In this document: in pieces, positions 43,096 through 57,440 of the stretch
How positions within the stretch are numbered: the first letter of the stretch is position 1
How the letters are laid out: each line of letters opens with the position of its first letter
Assembly: GCA_023630585.1 (NCBI GenBank)
Contig: CM042539.1
Span: forward strand, 27,118,255-27,182,254
Direction of reading: 5' to 3'
From: Cranoglanis bouderius
Lineage: Eukaryota; Chordata; Actinopteri; Siluriformes; Cranoglanididae
Length of the DNA: 64,000 nt
Position numbers and translations under genes: made by a program
Notes under the pieces: generated by a model
Seen by the model: only the letters and a program-made list of their open reading frames with translations
Told to the model about the DNA's origin: nothing
Database searches by the model: none

Positions 43096-45395
43096 GCAGT
43101 GCTCATTGGGTTAGGGAGGAACATAGGGGAAGAAAAGTATCGGTATGAGGGCTGATACTGGCACATATTATGCTATGAAAATGTAATTTTTGACTAACAT
43201 AATGCAGATCTTGCAGAAGAAACACAACTTGGCAACAAAAGGCCTTCCTATGTCCCTGGATAAGACTGATAATAAGATTTATTAATTAGCCCTTTAATTA
43301 CATCCAAGGTCATTTTTGACATTATTTTTGCATTCATTAACTGAAATGGTTTAATTCTTGAGTTCTGGATTAGTTTGTGTGTTTACGATGCAGTTCCAGG
43401 CCTTCATGCAGGGTTTCTCTGCGGTATTAATGATATGACAGATCAGAGTCATCAGCCTCTTTTAAAAAGAAAAAGAGGAACAGGAAAGAAACAGGAAAGA
43501 CACTGAAATAACATTTCTAAATTGCTACTTTTTTAGATTTGGGCATAATGATAAAGCCTGTCCCCTCCCCTCTGCTTAGTCCAATCTGACTGTACTTTAT
43601 AGTCTAGAATTAATCGTGTGGAATTAAGGCACTTTTTAAGGTTCTAATGCTAGAATTAATTAAATGCACAATTAAAATGACTCTAGTGGCTCTGTGTGCT
43701 AACAGTACAGTGGTTTTGTTTTGAAGATTATAAGGCTTTAAATTTCATGTTTAATTTTTTTTTATTATTATTCACTTACAACTTAACTGCTTAGAACTTA
43801 ACATTTGCAAAGAGGATTATATTAAAATGACATTAAAATTAAATACAAATATTATTTGATTTGAAAAAAGAGAGAGCTTTACCATTTAAAATGTCTAATT
43901 AAAATTTAAATTTGCAATTAAATTAAACTATTATTAGATTTGAAAATGATAACAACTGACTTGTTGAGGATTGCCTCAACAATTTGTTTCAAAGGTTTTA
44001 GCAAAATAATTCAGTGTCCCCCTAATGGATTCCTCAGTTATCCCTCTGTGGGACACCCAAAGGGTACAGAAAGGATAGGGTTGCATGCAGAAACCTTTTT
44101 TGGGCCCTAAGTTATCCAAAGAACACTTGAACACCCCTTTAAATAAGAGATTTTCCAAAAGTGTACTGTAATTTAACACAACAGTCTCTGATCTCTTACA
44201 TTTGCATCTTTTGCCTGGGGTCTTGGGCTACAGGCCGGGATTAGCCCATGCATTCTGTAAGTCCTGTTATGCCTAATACTGTGATGTAAAACAGCAAACA
44301 AAAAAGTAGGCTAGCTTTAACACATATTTTTATAATCCTCATTACGTATACAATTGATAAAATTGAAAAAACAAGATTAAAGTTTCTGTATGTATTTTTA
44401 TTATCTTTTTTATTAAATGTGACTAAGTTAATCTGATCTTGCCAAGCTTCATTGCTTCACTAAACTCACAATTGTAAATGGTTAATAATCCACTTGCCAC
44501 TGTGTGTCACTTCAATTGTTTTTTATTAAAGCAGACATGTGATATGCATGCTGCTTTGGCATGTTGCAGTGCCATGTTGTGCTGATCGGTGTAGCTTCTA
44601 AAACTAACAGGAAGGCGGAAATAGCAATGCAGCGCACACAAACCACAATCTTATTTTGCTACTACCACGAGTCACTACTACATGCCACTATAAATATGTA
44701 CAAAATACACCACACACCATGAATGGTGTATAAGAAAAAAAGTGCTTTGGAATTTTCTTTTTGAAAAACTCTTTGTTTGAACAGACCAATCATTAACATT
44801 AAACCATCATCAGTCTTATCTTTCATATCATTCGCATGAAGTGTGTTAATACAGTACATGTGCTTCCTACTTTCATTAAAATCTTTTTTTTTTATTCAGC
44901 TTCCTGTTTCACTGCTGTGAGCCAGTAATAATGTGATACCTGTTAACATATTAATGAAAAATGTATAAATGATTAGTGCATCCTTTTAGCAGAGTTCAAT
45001 GTTGAGTAACCTCCATTTTAAAAAGGCCACATAACCTTTCACACTAAATCTACTGTTATTCTTAATTGGCCTTTTTGATATTTCATGAATGCACTTTCCT
45101 ATTATACTGGATATAAATAAAAGATGAAGATGAAGATGTTTGAATATAGCGAATAATTGAGTCTCTTTATTCCCCCCAAAAAAGCAGTCCAAATATATTG
45201 TCATTATAGCTTTTATAAGGGTTAATGTCAAAATACCACTAAGCAGCATGGAGCATAGATTTGTGTTCATTCAATTAATTTGGAAAATAAAATGAAATTT
45301 ACACAATTTTTACTACTATCCTCAAATGTATTAGTCGATCAGCTAAAATTCTGCCTCTTTAGTTTTGTACTGGAGCTCTGAGGCAAGTAAGGGAG

Positions 45396-45451
<56 letters not shown>

Positions 45452-46028
45452 TAATAATAATAATATGATGATGATGATCATTTGGCACTCCATTTAACTG
45501 TGATTATAATTGTGATTGTATTGCATTTCGAAGGTAATATCAGTAAAATGACTCTTTCTGTTGCTTTGTTGTTGTGTAGTTGAACTATTAATCTCATCTA
45601 AGTAGCCAACAAACTGTAAAGTGTTTTCCCAGAGAAATTAGTGATAAATCTTGGATTTATGGCAGAACGCATTAGAGAACTCAAGGTTAAAAATCTGAAA
45701 TATAGAATATACTCAATTATGATTTTATATTGGGCAGTGTACTCATGCATAATTGGTTCTCTTAAAACATAGTTTAAAATGAAATAATCAGTTTTACTTG
45801 TTACTTGTAATTATACTAACAATCATATTGCAATTAATGTAATTAATAATGTACTCTTTTAAGAATTGCATTTTAAATTATAAAATTAACAAAACTACTG
45901 CTTATCATCATCATCATCATCATCATCATCAAGTGGTGATGTGCTGTATGGAGTTATAATGAAGTAGGAGAAGCAGAGCGCCCTCTGGTGGTTATTAGTA
46001 AACTTCACGCCTCTTCTCTAAACCCTGA
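43096..46028. other. Intergenic with duplicated cluster blocks
   Basis: 43266-43435 matches 28255-28430; 44885-45110 matches 36310-36600. (TAT)n lies at 45397-45450 and (CAT)n at 45903-45930. A CTCF-type motif at 45978-45991 lies just before the MS4A leader exon. No gene. Confidence 0.5.
45978..45991 (-). promoter_or_regulatory. CTCF-type motif near the MS4A promoter
   Basis: The minus strand reads ccaccagagggcgc, a textbook match to the CTCF core, about 40-90 bp upstream of the presumed MS4A leader exon. Binding is inferred only. Confidence 0.5.
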
Positions 46029-46074
46029 GCAGCACTGCAGTGAAACACAGCATTTGTTAGTCGACTGAAAAAGG
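46029..46074 (+). other. Putative 5' non-coding exon of the MS4A-like gene
   Basis: The segment ends at aaaggg|gtgagt, a consensus donor at 46075, with no ATG upstream. It would splice to the acceptor at 47513-47514, nine bases before the start codon. The left edge is a guess. Confidence 0.4.
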
Positions 46075-47064
46075 GTGAGTTAAGGATCTAAACAGCTTTT
46101 ATTTATTTAGAAACAGGAGTGTGATGGGAAAAGGGGGTCGTTTGGAAACGGAGACTCGCGATATTTTCCTGGAAATAACGCGATGTTGCTTCCACGTCAT
46201 TGTAAACATCAGCACAAGCAGTTTTCTGTAAAATGGAGTATTTTAAACTAAGATAAAACGTTATTTAGTACATTTACAGCCACATATTGCTGGATGTTCC
46301 TAAACTACTTAGATCATGTATTTTGCTTAAGGGAAGGTCCGTTTTTCACGTGTTTTATTTCCAGGCCCAGGGAAAGTTTACATAATGTGTGTGTGGGGTT
46401 GTTGTTTTTTTTTTTTTTTTTTGCTTTTTTTTTTTTGCTTGTTTGTTTTTTAATTGAGCTTGTTGGAAATAGGTTTACAATGTTAAAACAACTGAATGGA
46501 AGCAATATTGCGTAAATTATAGTTAAAAACGGCCTACTTAGGGGTAAGAAAATGCAGCAGAGCTGTAGCCTAGCACCGCCTGTTTATAAACTAAATAACT
46601 TCCTTTTGCTGCGCTGCTAAAACCTGCAGGAAGATTATTTATTTATATTATTATTATTATTATTATTTTTAATCTAACCTGAATACATTTTACTCATGAA
46701 ATTATGTAATTTCGTTAATTTAAAACATCAAGAACGAAACCGAAACTGGACGCGAGTTCCGGGAACTGATGTCCATACAGACGCCACCTAGTGGATATGT
46801 AAGATATTAGCGCTATAATAGTTCGTTACTACAATCGCCACCTAGTGACCACTTACGGTAATAATCCATATTTTTTTCTCAATTACTCCTAGTGGCCACA
46901 TGTGGTATCACATCAATAATCACAAGTTATTGAAGGTGTTGAACAGGATTTGTGGAGGGGGAAAACATAATATGATTATTAAAATATTTGTATATATATA
47001 ACGATTTATATTTAAGCTAGTAAAATAATAATAGATACATAATATCTATTAATAAAATAAATAA

Positions 47065-47224
47065 CAGGGTGTCCCAAAAGTCTCCGTATGTAGGGGACTA
47101 TGTATGGCAGCAAAACGTCAGTTGTGCCTTCGTCAGTGCAGTGTTTGTGGATATCCACTTCTCGGTTGGTCTGACAACACGTCCGGTCTTTTTGAATTTG
47201 TTAAGTTTGGCAAAAGTGTTTTGG

Positions 47225-47260
<36 letters not shown>

Positions 47261-47490
47261 TGTGCTTGCCATGTTTCCTGTTAAAGTCCATCGCAAACTT
47301 GTGACAGCTTCCTGATCCAGCCATGAGAATGATTTCAATGCCTTCTTTTGTCAAAGGCACTCTTAAAGGCTATCTGAAAAAAAAAGTTATAATATAAACT
47401 AAGTATGAAAAAGTTTGGAAGACATTTTGTGTTATGTTTTGTAATCAAGTGTTAATTTCCTGTATGTATGGAGACTTTTGGGACACCCTG
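47065..47490. mobile_element. MITE with 30-bp inverted ends and TAA target duplication
   Basis: The left end cagggtgtcccaaaagtctc is mirrored exactly at the right end (47471-47490), and TAA flanks both sides (47062-47064 and 47491-47493). The element is 426 bp, non-coding, and holds a (GT)n tract at 47227-47260. A 3-bp TAA duplication is typical of PIF/Harbinger, while the gggtgtccca end resembles some mariner/IS630-type elements; the class is open. It ends 24 bp before an MS4A exon. Confidence 0.85.
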
Positions 47491-47523
47491 TAATATCACC
47501 TGTCTGTTTTGTAGAGCTTCAGT

Positions 47524-50079
47524 ATGTCGCTGATGATTAGCAAGGCCGAGGGGGTGACGGTGTACACTGTACACTCCAACCACAAAAGTAAATGGCCGCT
47601 CTTCTGCCAGATCCTGGGCACCATGTGCTACAGCCCCGTGTGCTCTGTGTCTCTGAGACTGAAGCAGCAGTTTGGTTGCGCTCTCACAGCACTGGCGGTT
47701 TGTTACACACTCAAACTCTACACACATGAAATGCTGCATTGTTTTCTTGCTTGAGAAATCGTTTGATAAATCAGAAGCTAACGTGGCGTGATAAACGAAC
47801 ATCACTGAGTTTATTACAAAGTACAATATGACCACATAATGATACTTTCATGCATTTTGTTCATGTTCTCATATAAGGAAATAGCCCCCTGTCTGATATT
47901 GTCTGATATTTTAGGACTAGAATTAAGATGATGTCACACACTGTGATTATAATAAATAGTCTGGGCCTATGCAATGACCACCTTCTCTCTTCCCACAGAC
48001 TATACAGATCATGGTTGGAATAATGAATCTGGGCTTCGGGACTTTGATTACAGCCATTTACAGTATCAGTGATCTTGGTCCTGTTCCCTTTTGGCTAGGA
48101 GGCATGGTAAGAAGAATATTTCATGAAAATGTCATTGTTTTATTCAGATTAATGTGACCATCTTATTTCACATAAGATGCAATATTGTGGTGCGATAAAT
48201 GACCTTTTTATTTCAGTTTATTGCAGTTGGAATTATGTGTATCCTAGCTGAAAAGTTTCCAAGCCCATGTCTGGTGAGTTTCCTCTTTTCTTCTGAAGCA
48301 TGCTGTTACTGTATACTAGCTCAGTGAGTCAGATCATTTGACTCACCAATACAAGTCGACTCTCAAACGGCTCATTGCCGTTTATCTTAAAACTGGTTTA
48401 ATTGAATTTACTCCATACATACGAAATTGACTCCATACATCACCATTTAGGATACAAATGTGCACACTGTTCATAAAGAGTACAATCTGAGAAATATCAA
48501 ACCTAAAATGTCACAGTGAAGCTGAACGAGTGCAACACAACAGCAAGTGATAAATAGAAGGGAATTTTCCCGTTTCACACTGTACATCACGTAAGCTTAC
48601 ACCACAGTGCTGTTGACTTCCCAATTCTAAAAGGGTCAGAAGGGGTTGATTAATTTTCTATAACAGCTGCTCAAATAACTATGACAGCAGTTTCAAATTA
48701 TAGATTTATATTAATGAGCTCATTCTAATGTTATTGTTGTTTCCATAGTAACAACGCAATGACTTAATCAAAGGCTTTTAATAAATGGATGAAATGCGTG
48801 CTGTTATGTAACAAAGAAAAATGTGTAACTGTTGTTTTCTCAGTGGAGAATCAACATCGTTGATTATTTTACTATAACACCATAACACACAGTCTTTTAT
48901 TCCTCACATAAATATCAAGTCCAGTATCAATCAGTATCGGACTATTGGATAATCCACCATGTAATGAAATCATGTCCTTACACAGATGCGTCTTCTCATT
49001 TTGTGTATACAGGTTGTCCTGACTGTGGTGATGAATATAGTGAGCGGTGCATTAGCTATAGCTGCCATCGTGCTTTATTCAGTGGATCTGGCACAAAGAC
49101 ATTACTGGTACAGGTGTGAACTTCCTGAACGTCAGCAGGAAGAACGCTATTCCTGGACAACTGCATCTCCCTCGAAAAGAGCTAAGTGGGATGAAATCTA
49201 TGAGATAAAACTAAAGAACTACAGAAGTTGTCAGCAAAACAGGCTCGCTATGAAGGTAATCACTTTTGCTAATTTCAGGGAAAAAAATAGTTTTTGATTT
49301 ATAAAGTACAATTTCTGAAACAATGATGTATTTATATGATGTGATTAATTAGTCTGATTAAGTTTGGGGGGAAAAGGCTACAAAGGAAACCCACTTTTAG
49401 ACCACAGTGACCTTTATAAGTATTCACCACCTTGGACTTTTTCACATTTTGTAATGTTATGGCATGAAAAATTCTCTTTAAGTGTAAGCAATATGAGCCT
49501 CACTAAGCTGAAATGAAAGCTTACTGTTGAATCTCTTTGTGTAATTTACATGTCAAGGTTGTTTGTATGCTAGCGATCAACATACATTAATCTTGCACAA
49601 TTTAATTGCCAAGACAGCTGGGATAAATTCCCACCAGTGCAAAATTCTGATGAAAGTTGGATTGACATAAAAGTTATGTGAATTCTGATCTGGCTATTAT
49701 GTCAGATTTGTATTAGATTCCAGTACTAAATATACAACTTGCCTAAATTGGAATGAATACTATGATCTAGTCATCTGCATAACCTACATTTATACGAATT
49801 GATTTCTACACCTAGACCATCTACGGAGGCCTGGACATCATGATGATTGTGTTCGCTGTTCTTCAGCTCTGTGTCGCCATCAGCTGGTGTGTCCTGAACA
49901 TAAAAGCGCTGTGCAAGAAGAAAGCAGATGGACAGGTATAACAGTCTTTAAAGAAGTACAATAAATTAGCTGACATAAGGAGTTTAAAGCTGATCTGTGT
50001 TCAAATTTTTCAGGACGTGGAGGATCCAGAACTTCGCAAACCCCTCATGGAGCAAGAAACTCCCAATCCTGTGTGTTAG
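47524..50079 (+). CDS. MS4A-like four-transmembrane protein (255 aa, six coding exons)
   Basis: Coding exons: 47524-47697, 47999-48106, 48217-48273, 49013-49255, 49816-49935, 50014-50079. All introns are GT-AG and all exons are whole codons (58, 36, 19, 81, 40 and 21 codons), so the frame is continuous to a TAG stop. Transmembrane segments: TM1 about 53-80 (TIQIMVGIMNLGFGTLITAI), TM2 about 88-107 (FWLGGM then FIAVGIMCILAE), TM3 about 114-138 (VVLTVVMNIVSGALAIAAIV), TM4 about 198-225 (YGGLDIMMIVFAVLQLCVAI). A long loop of about 55 residues with two Cys separates TM3 from TM4, and both tails should face the cytosol, as in the MS4A/CD20 family of membrane scaffold or channel-like proteins. Small in-phase exons with one TM each are typical of MS4A. 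The particular member cannot be named; zebrafish has an expanded ms4a17a set. A poly-A signal, ataataaaac, lies at about 50689-50698. Confidence 0.85.
48107..49012 (+). other. MS4A introns 3 and 4, with a dispersed repeat
   Basis: 48590-48850 (around accacagtgctgttgacttc and gattaattttctataacag) is similar to 62190-62420. It belongs to a repeat I remember as common in catfish genomes. The remainder is unremarkable intron. Confidence 0.55.
49256..49815 (+). other. MS4A intron with a Tc1-end fragment
   Basis: 49400-49460 (cctttataagtattcaccac, then cttggactttttcacatttt) matches a Tc1-family end also seen at 38777-38870. No other structure. Confidence 0.6.
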
Positions 50080-51271
50080 AAACACTAAAGGCACCACAGT
50101 TAGACTAGTTACTCTCCAGCACTTTCCTCTCTCAGAATCTGTGTTAATTTGCATGACATTTGCTTCCTAAAGTTAAACTACAGATTTGTTTTTGTAAGCA
50201 CAATTTCAGATTTGAATCATTATTAAAGCATGTTCACCTATTATATCAACCACCATCGTGCATATGTTTGGTAAAATATAAACAAATGTAAAGAAGTAAA
50301 TAAAAATGGGCATTTTGTTCATAAAAATGGGAATCTGGTTCAATGACACTAACAAAGTTTCATAAGCGCTAATGATTGATAATTGATTAATTTCTAATGA
50401 GCATTTTGGGTAATAATGGCACATATACTTGTACGGCTATAATATCAAAAGAGATTATCATTTCTAACAAGTAACTGGAACATATTAATTATCATTATTA
50501 TAAAGAGGTAACAAAAAGTGTAAACCAAACCTAAGCAAACCTAAGGATTATTAAAGGCCTTAAAATCCAGTCTTTAACAAGTATACTATCTTTGTTAATT
50601 GTATTTGAGAAGCCAAAGCAGAAGATTGGTTCCTGGGATTTAGCTATTAATCCTTATGTACAGCTGATAGTCTGTTTCAGTTAGACTGGATAATAAAACT
50701 CTTTCTGAACAGCTAAGCATGTCATTGTTTTTTTCTGTTGACTTTATGCCACTTTAATAAAAATAAGGACAACAGCGGTGTAATAATGCGCACAAACACT
50801 GAACATGAGTATATTACATATTTTTTAAAAGACATATTAATGATTAACCAGCATAAATTATGAATTACTGAAATAAACAATAATCCACAGTAACTTTATA
50901 TAATAAATAACATTTTGTATTAATTTACTAAATCTACAGTACATCTACATTGTTTTAACAAGAGTGTAACATGTAATGTTTTTTCTTGACCTTCAGTTAC
51001 ATGATCTTCAAGTTTAGCTAAGTCTGTTCCAGCATCAGAGTAGCATCAGAGTCCTGTTCTTGGCTGGAGTGGAACCTGATGTTGTCTTTTGCTTTTATAC
51101 CCTGTCCGCCTCAAGGTTTGGTGTGCGTTTGGAGATGCTGTCCTGTTCACCACAGTTGTAAAGAGTGGATATCTGAGTTACAGTAGCCTTCCTGACATCT
51201 CCAATCAGTCTGGTCATTCACCTCTGTTGAACTGCTGCTCACTGGATGTTTTTGTTTTTCACAGAGAATCT

Positions 51272-51344
<73 letters not shown>

Positions 51345-51686
51345 ATCCTATTACATCAGCAATTTCTGAAATATGCAAACCAGCTACGGCACCTACAACC
51401 ATGCCACGGTCAAAGTCCTGATTCATTTGACTAAAGAATATTTCTGCAAAATATTTCATGAATTTTCTCCAGATCAACTGTTCACTGTTCTTGGTGCTAT
51501 TTTTTTTTTTTTTAATCAACTGTAACGTGCATCAGGGAGACTGTTTTTCTCTAGAGAATCTTTTTAGTCTAAAGATGATGAATTTACACTGCACGTGCTT
51601 TTGAGTCTATGTTAATTTAACAACAGAAAATCTAGATCTGTTTCAAAAGGTGTTCTGAATTCCCAGATTTCCCCAGGTTTTTACTG
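50080..51686. other. MS4A 3' UTR and intergenic sequence
   Basis: 3' UTR to about 50715. After that no gene; (GT)n at 51272-51341 accounts for the long Cys/Val frames there. Confidence 0.5.
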
Positions 51687-51870
51687 TGTTTTTACAGACG
51701 TCCACCACCAGAGGGCGCTCAGAGAACTCCACTAATCTCACAACTCTGCATTTCTAGAACAGCAGTAGCCATTTTGAGAGAGAAATGCTCAGAAAATGAA
51801 GGCTGTATTCCAGTAGTGCACTCCAGCAGAGGCTATTCCCTGCACACTTCAGGGGCGGAAATTAGACAGA
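51687..51870 (-). repeat. Copy B of the inverted duplicate carrying a CTCF-type motif
   Basis: Reverse complement of copy A at 6061-6274. Here the core motif is on the plus strand, ccaccagagggcgc at 51705-51718. The identical block spans the gagagagaaatgctcagaaa region (about 51776-51795). Confidence 0.85.
51705..51718 (+). promoter_or_regulatory. CTCF-type motif (plus orientation)
   Basis: ccaccagagggcgc, an exact match to the vertebrate CTCF core. Inferred site only. Confidence 0.5.
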
Positions 51871-54800
51871 AGACGTTCAAGCACATGTAATTTATATTTC
51901 AAAACAGAAAATAATGAATGAAACTGTAAGCACAAGGAATAAAATTCCTAATATTTTGTATATATATATATATATTTTTAATAGTTTTATGAAGCGTTTA
52001 TGTTGTGTTCCATCCATCCTTGATATTTCACGTCTGATTGGCCCTCAAGCTAGTTGGCACACTAGATATTTAGCTAGCTTATTAGAAAGTGACCAAAGTA
52101 AATAGCCAAATAAAGAGAGAAATGGCCATAATTTGCGTAACTTGTCTGAAATATTCATGCCCCCCATCCCCCGCCCCCCTTCAAATTATACGTGTTCAGA
52201 TCACCAGATTTTTCTTGAAAAGTGTCCAAGATGGGGTTTTTCGGGTGTGTCTAGCCCATGCCCTTTAAACACAAGAAATTGTCTTTAAACCTGGAAAAAA
52301 AATAATAAAAAATCATGATCGAAAATGTGGACTGAAGAATAAAATGTCTTTTTTTTCTTTGCTGTTAGAAGTAATATGATATTACATAAAATAAAAGGAC
52401 AATTTAAAAATGAAAAAGACTAACATGATTGACTTGGAGTCTGTTATATTGCAGATACAGTATATTGCTGCACAAATAGTCCTAATAGTATTTAGAGACA
52501 AAGGCAGGTAAGAGAATTTTCTCTTAATACCATAGGCATGTCTGTATTTTTTGTGCCATTGTTCATGTTGGGTTTGCTCTTTCTCTCTACTTTAGTGGGA
52601 TTACTTTCTGAGTGAATCACTGGGTCTCTTAAAAACCCAACTCACATTCAGGGCGTGGCAATATACCGGTCTGACCCGATATGAAAACCTGAAATCTGTT
52701 TGATTGTTTACATTAAAGTTTACTGATATAGATGATGTCATCACATTTTGAGCTGTAGTGCTCCACCCCCTTCATGTACAAGTTTTTAAAATAGGGTCAA
52801 CTATTTTTAATATATATTTAATAAATATTTAATATTTTTAATTTGTATAAATTATTTATATACAGAATTTATTTTTGATAATCCATTGAGAGATCCTCTT
52901 AAGTTTGTTTTCTAGCAGTTTCCATAAGCAGGTAATGTAATACTTGAAGTGTGTAGGGTTATACATCATTAACATGAACATGTACCGAGACAGCTATGAT
53001 CTTGGCTTAGGTTTACATCATTTTTGTAAATTGATTGCTTAATTTTATGCTATATGCTTATTATTCTATAGTTTCCTTGTAAAAATGACCTTGGGGTGCT
53101 ATATAAACAGATTTCCTCTTTTCTCCGTCCACATCAGGTCCTTGTTTAAAGACCTGGTGGCCCTGCTCATGCTCCACTGGAGCCAGTCGTCCGATAAGAA
53201 CCAACCTTTTTTTTGGACACTAAAATGAAATTATTTCCAAAGAGACTGAATTAAGCAGTAGACAGGGTAACATTTCGGGGATAAATGGCAGCACAATGTA
53301 TTCCTGAATCCCGAACGAAAATGTTTCCACGCCACGTGATGTTTTTCTGCGTTCCTGAGATCACCTGATGGGGCCGGACTCAATGCAGGGCTGTCTGACC
53401 AAATCGTATTTCTGGAAGAGTAATTCTGGTCTGGTTTTTAAAAAATCTTGAGCTATTCATCTGGGTAACATTTTCAGGCCAGAGTTACACACAGATGTCT
53501 CTCCAGTGCTCCTGTGCTCTTTGTGTAATAGGTCAAGTTCAAGTTAAGTGTGCAACAAAAATACCATAAAAGTCACCGGAGCAGGAATCAAAATCTCTGA
53601 AGCTCCCATTTTTCTGAGTTTGAGACTGGAAAATCTCCCAAATCTGATCTCTCTAAACTGTCATTTTCTGATTTCTTGGGCTTTACAGACTTTATTTATT
53701 AGCCATATGGTCACATACACTGGCTCTATGAGCTAAATAAAAGTAATGCAACTAAATCTTGACAAATTTTGTCAAGCTTCCTTAAATCCTACTTCAACTG
53801 TCATATATTGGTAGTTGAGAAGAGTTAATGAAATGCATAAACTATAAAGCTTGGTTCTGGTGTGAAATTGCCCAAGATTGAGATCTGCCCAGTTTGAGAC
53901 ATATATTTTTTGAAATATTAAGTATTTTGTTGCTCTTGTTACTCTATAATGGAATGCCTCATCCATCATTATTTTGATTCCTCCAAGAGTTCTGCATTCG
54001 TGAAGATTTAATCTCTTTGGCCTCCAAGAGAGATCCTCTTAAGTACAAGAGGAAATGGTTAGAGAAACTCAAGAGGGCATGTTAGAAAATAATACTGGAT
54101 GGTGGAATATGCAGAATTTAAAATAATTTACTAAAAAAAAAACTTGGAAAGATTCATAAAATAGTTCTAGATTTGTCTATTTCCATAGTAGTTCATTTCA
54201 AGATGATGTTCCCCAGGTCCTGAACTCTGCACGCTTCAGTTAAAATTGCACTTGGGAGTAACTGCCTTCTTAAGAAGAGGAAATAGAAATAGAGCATCAG
54301 CAATTTTAGTGGTTAGATGGGACTTTTTTAAGGAAGGACAGAAAACTCACCATAAGTGTATTCCCTTTTTTCAGTGGTCAGTATAAATGAATCAGATGCG
54401 GTTAACCAACAACTGTATGCCTGGCTGGTGTTTAGAATAGATTCATCATCACCACATGCAGTCACGGCTTCAGAAAATTATTTCATTGGTCGTCTGGTGG
54501 GACAGAGTGCCATGTCTTTTATAGTACCAATACTCTTGAAATGCTCAAAATAATTTAATAACCTCAGTGGTCAGACCACATGACTTCTTTTATCTACTTG
54601 GATGTGGATAACACACAATCTTAATTCCGTTTTACTCCATCCACCTCCTAAGTGTCACAAGATATTGGACTGCTTTTCTCTCATCTCCTTTCCAATCATC
54701 TGAAAGTCAATCATGGTGAAACTGAATTTACCTTCTGATTAAGAACTAGCCCAAGTTCTTAATCACCAAAATAACCCAATGTCACCTCAGTAGAACTCAT

Positions 54801-55069
54801 ATAAAATACTAAGATTTCCGCTTGCACACTACTGTGTCTGAAGTATGGAGCACTATGTAGTACTGTATCGACACCAAATGCTGAATATTTAATACTTTTG
54901 CTTAATACATGCTTTTTGTTAACCTGTTATACAATTGTGCAATTGTTCAAAGTTAATCTGATCACAGAACATGAATAATATTTGAGCTTCAGACAACACA
55001 GATTTACTGAAACCTTTTACTCTTTCAAGATTAGATAAATAATTTAGAAACTATGCCCATAGCAATATA
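51871..55069. other. Intergenic; no gene recognised
   Basis: AT-rich. A (TA)n tract lies at 51957-51975. A clean TATA-like box, tatataaac, at 53100-53108, is followed by a GC-richer 80 bp, but no coding exon is identifiable after it. Open frames at 53548 and 54356 have no family features. Confidence 0.45.
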
Positions 55070-57061
<1,992 letters not shown>

Positions 57062-57262
57062 CTAGTGTCCCCCAGATAAGGATTGTTTCCCTTTTGAGCC
57101 TGGTTCCTCTCAAGGTTTCTTCCTCATATCGTCTCAGGGAGTTTTACATTAGAGATAAATTCATACATTTAAAATCTATATCCTGAATTAATATATTTCT
57201 TTAAAGTTGTCCATTGATGTCCATTGTTGAAAGGGCTATACAAATACAACTGAATTGAATTG
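57062..57262 (+). mobile_element. LINE 3'-end fragment (same tail as 25258-25494)
   Basis: cctggttcctctcaaggttt, then ggctatacaaatacaactga and gaattgaattgaat at the end. 5'-truncated copy. Confidence 0.65.
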
Positions 57263-57277
57263 AATATTATTTTATAA

Positions 57278-57440
57278 GGAATAAAAGATTAATAATATAG
57301 AATAGAATAAAACATTTTGGAGTACGCTGTTATAGCAAAATAATCAACAACTAGGGGATGTGATGTGGCTTAATGTGAAGCAGAGTTACTGTTACCACCT
57401 GAAGTGTTTTGTTCCTTTTATACTACAGCAAATCGCCAAA
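57278..57440. repeat. Palindromic dispersed repeat
   Basis: aataaaacattttggagtac ... gctgttatag is followed by a roughly complementary half ending gtgttttgttcctt. The same layout occurs at 62505-62660 with better-preserved arms. Resembles a repeat I recall from catfish sequences. Confidence 0.5.

Noticed and set aside
51089..51421. Frames rich in Cys/Val or Thr/His near 51.3 kb
   Set aside because: They translate a (GT)n microsatellite.
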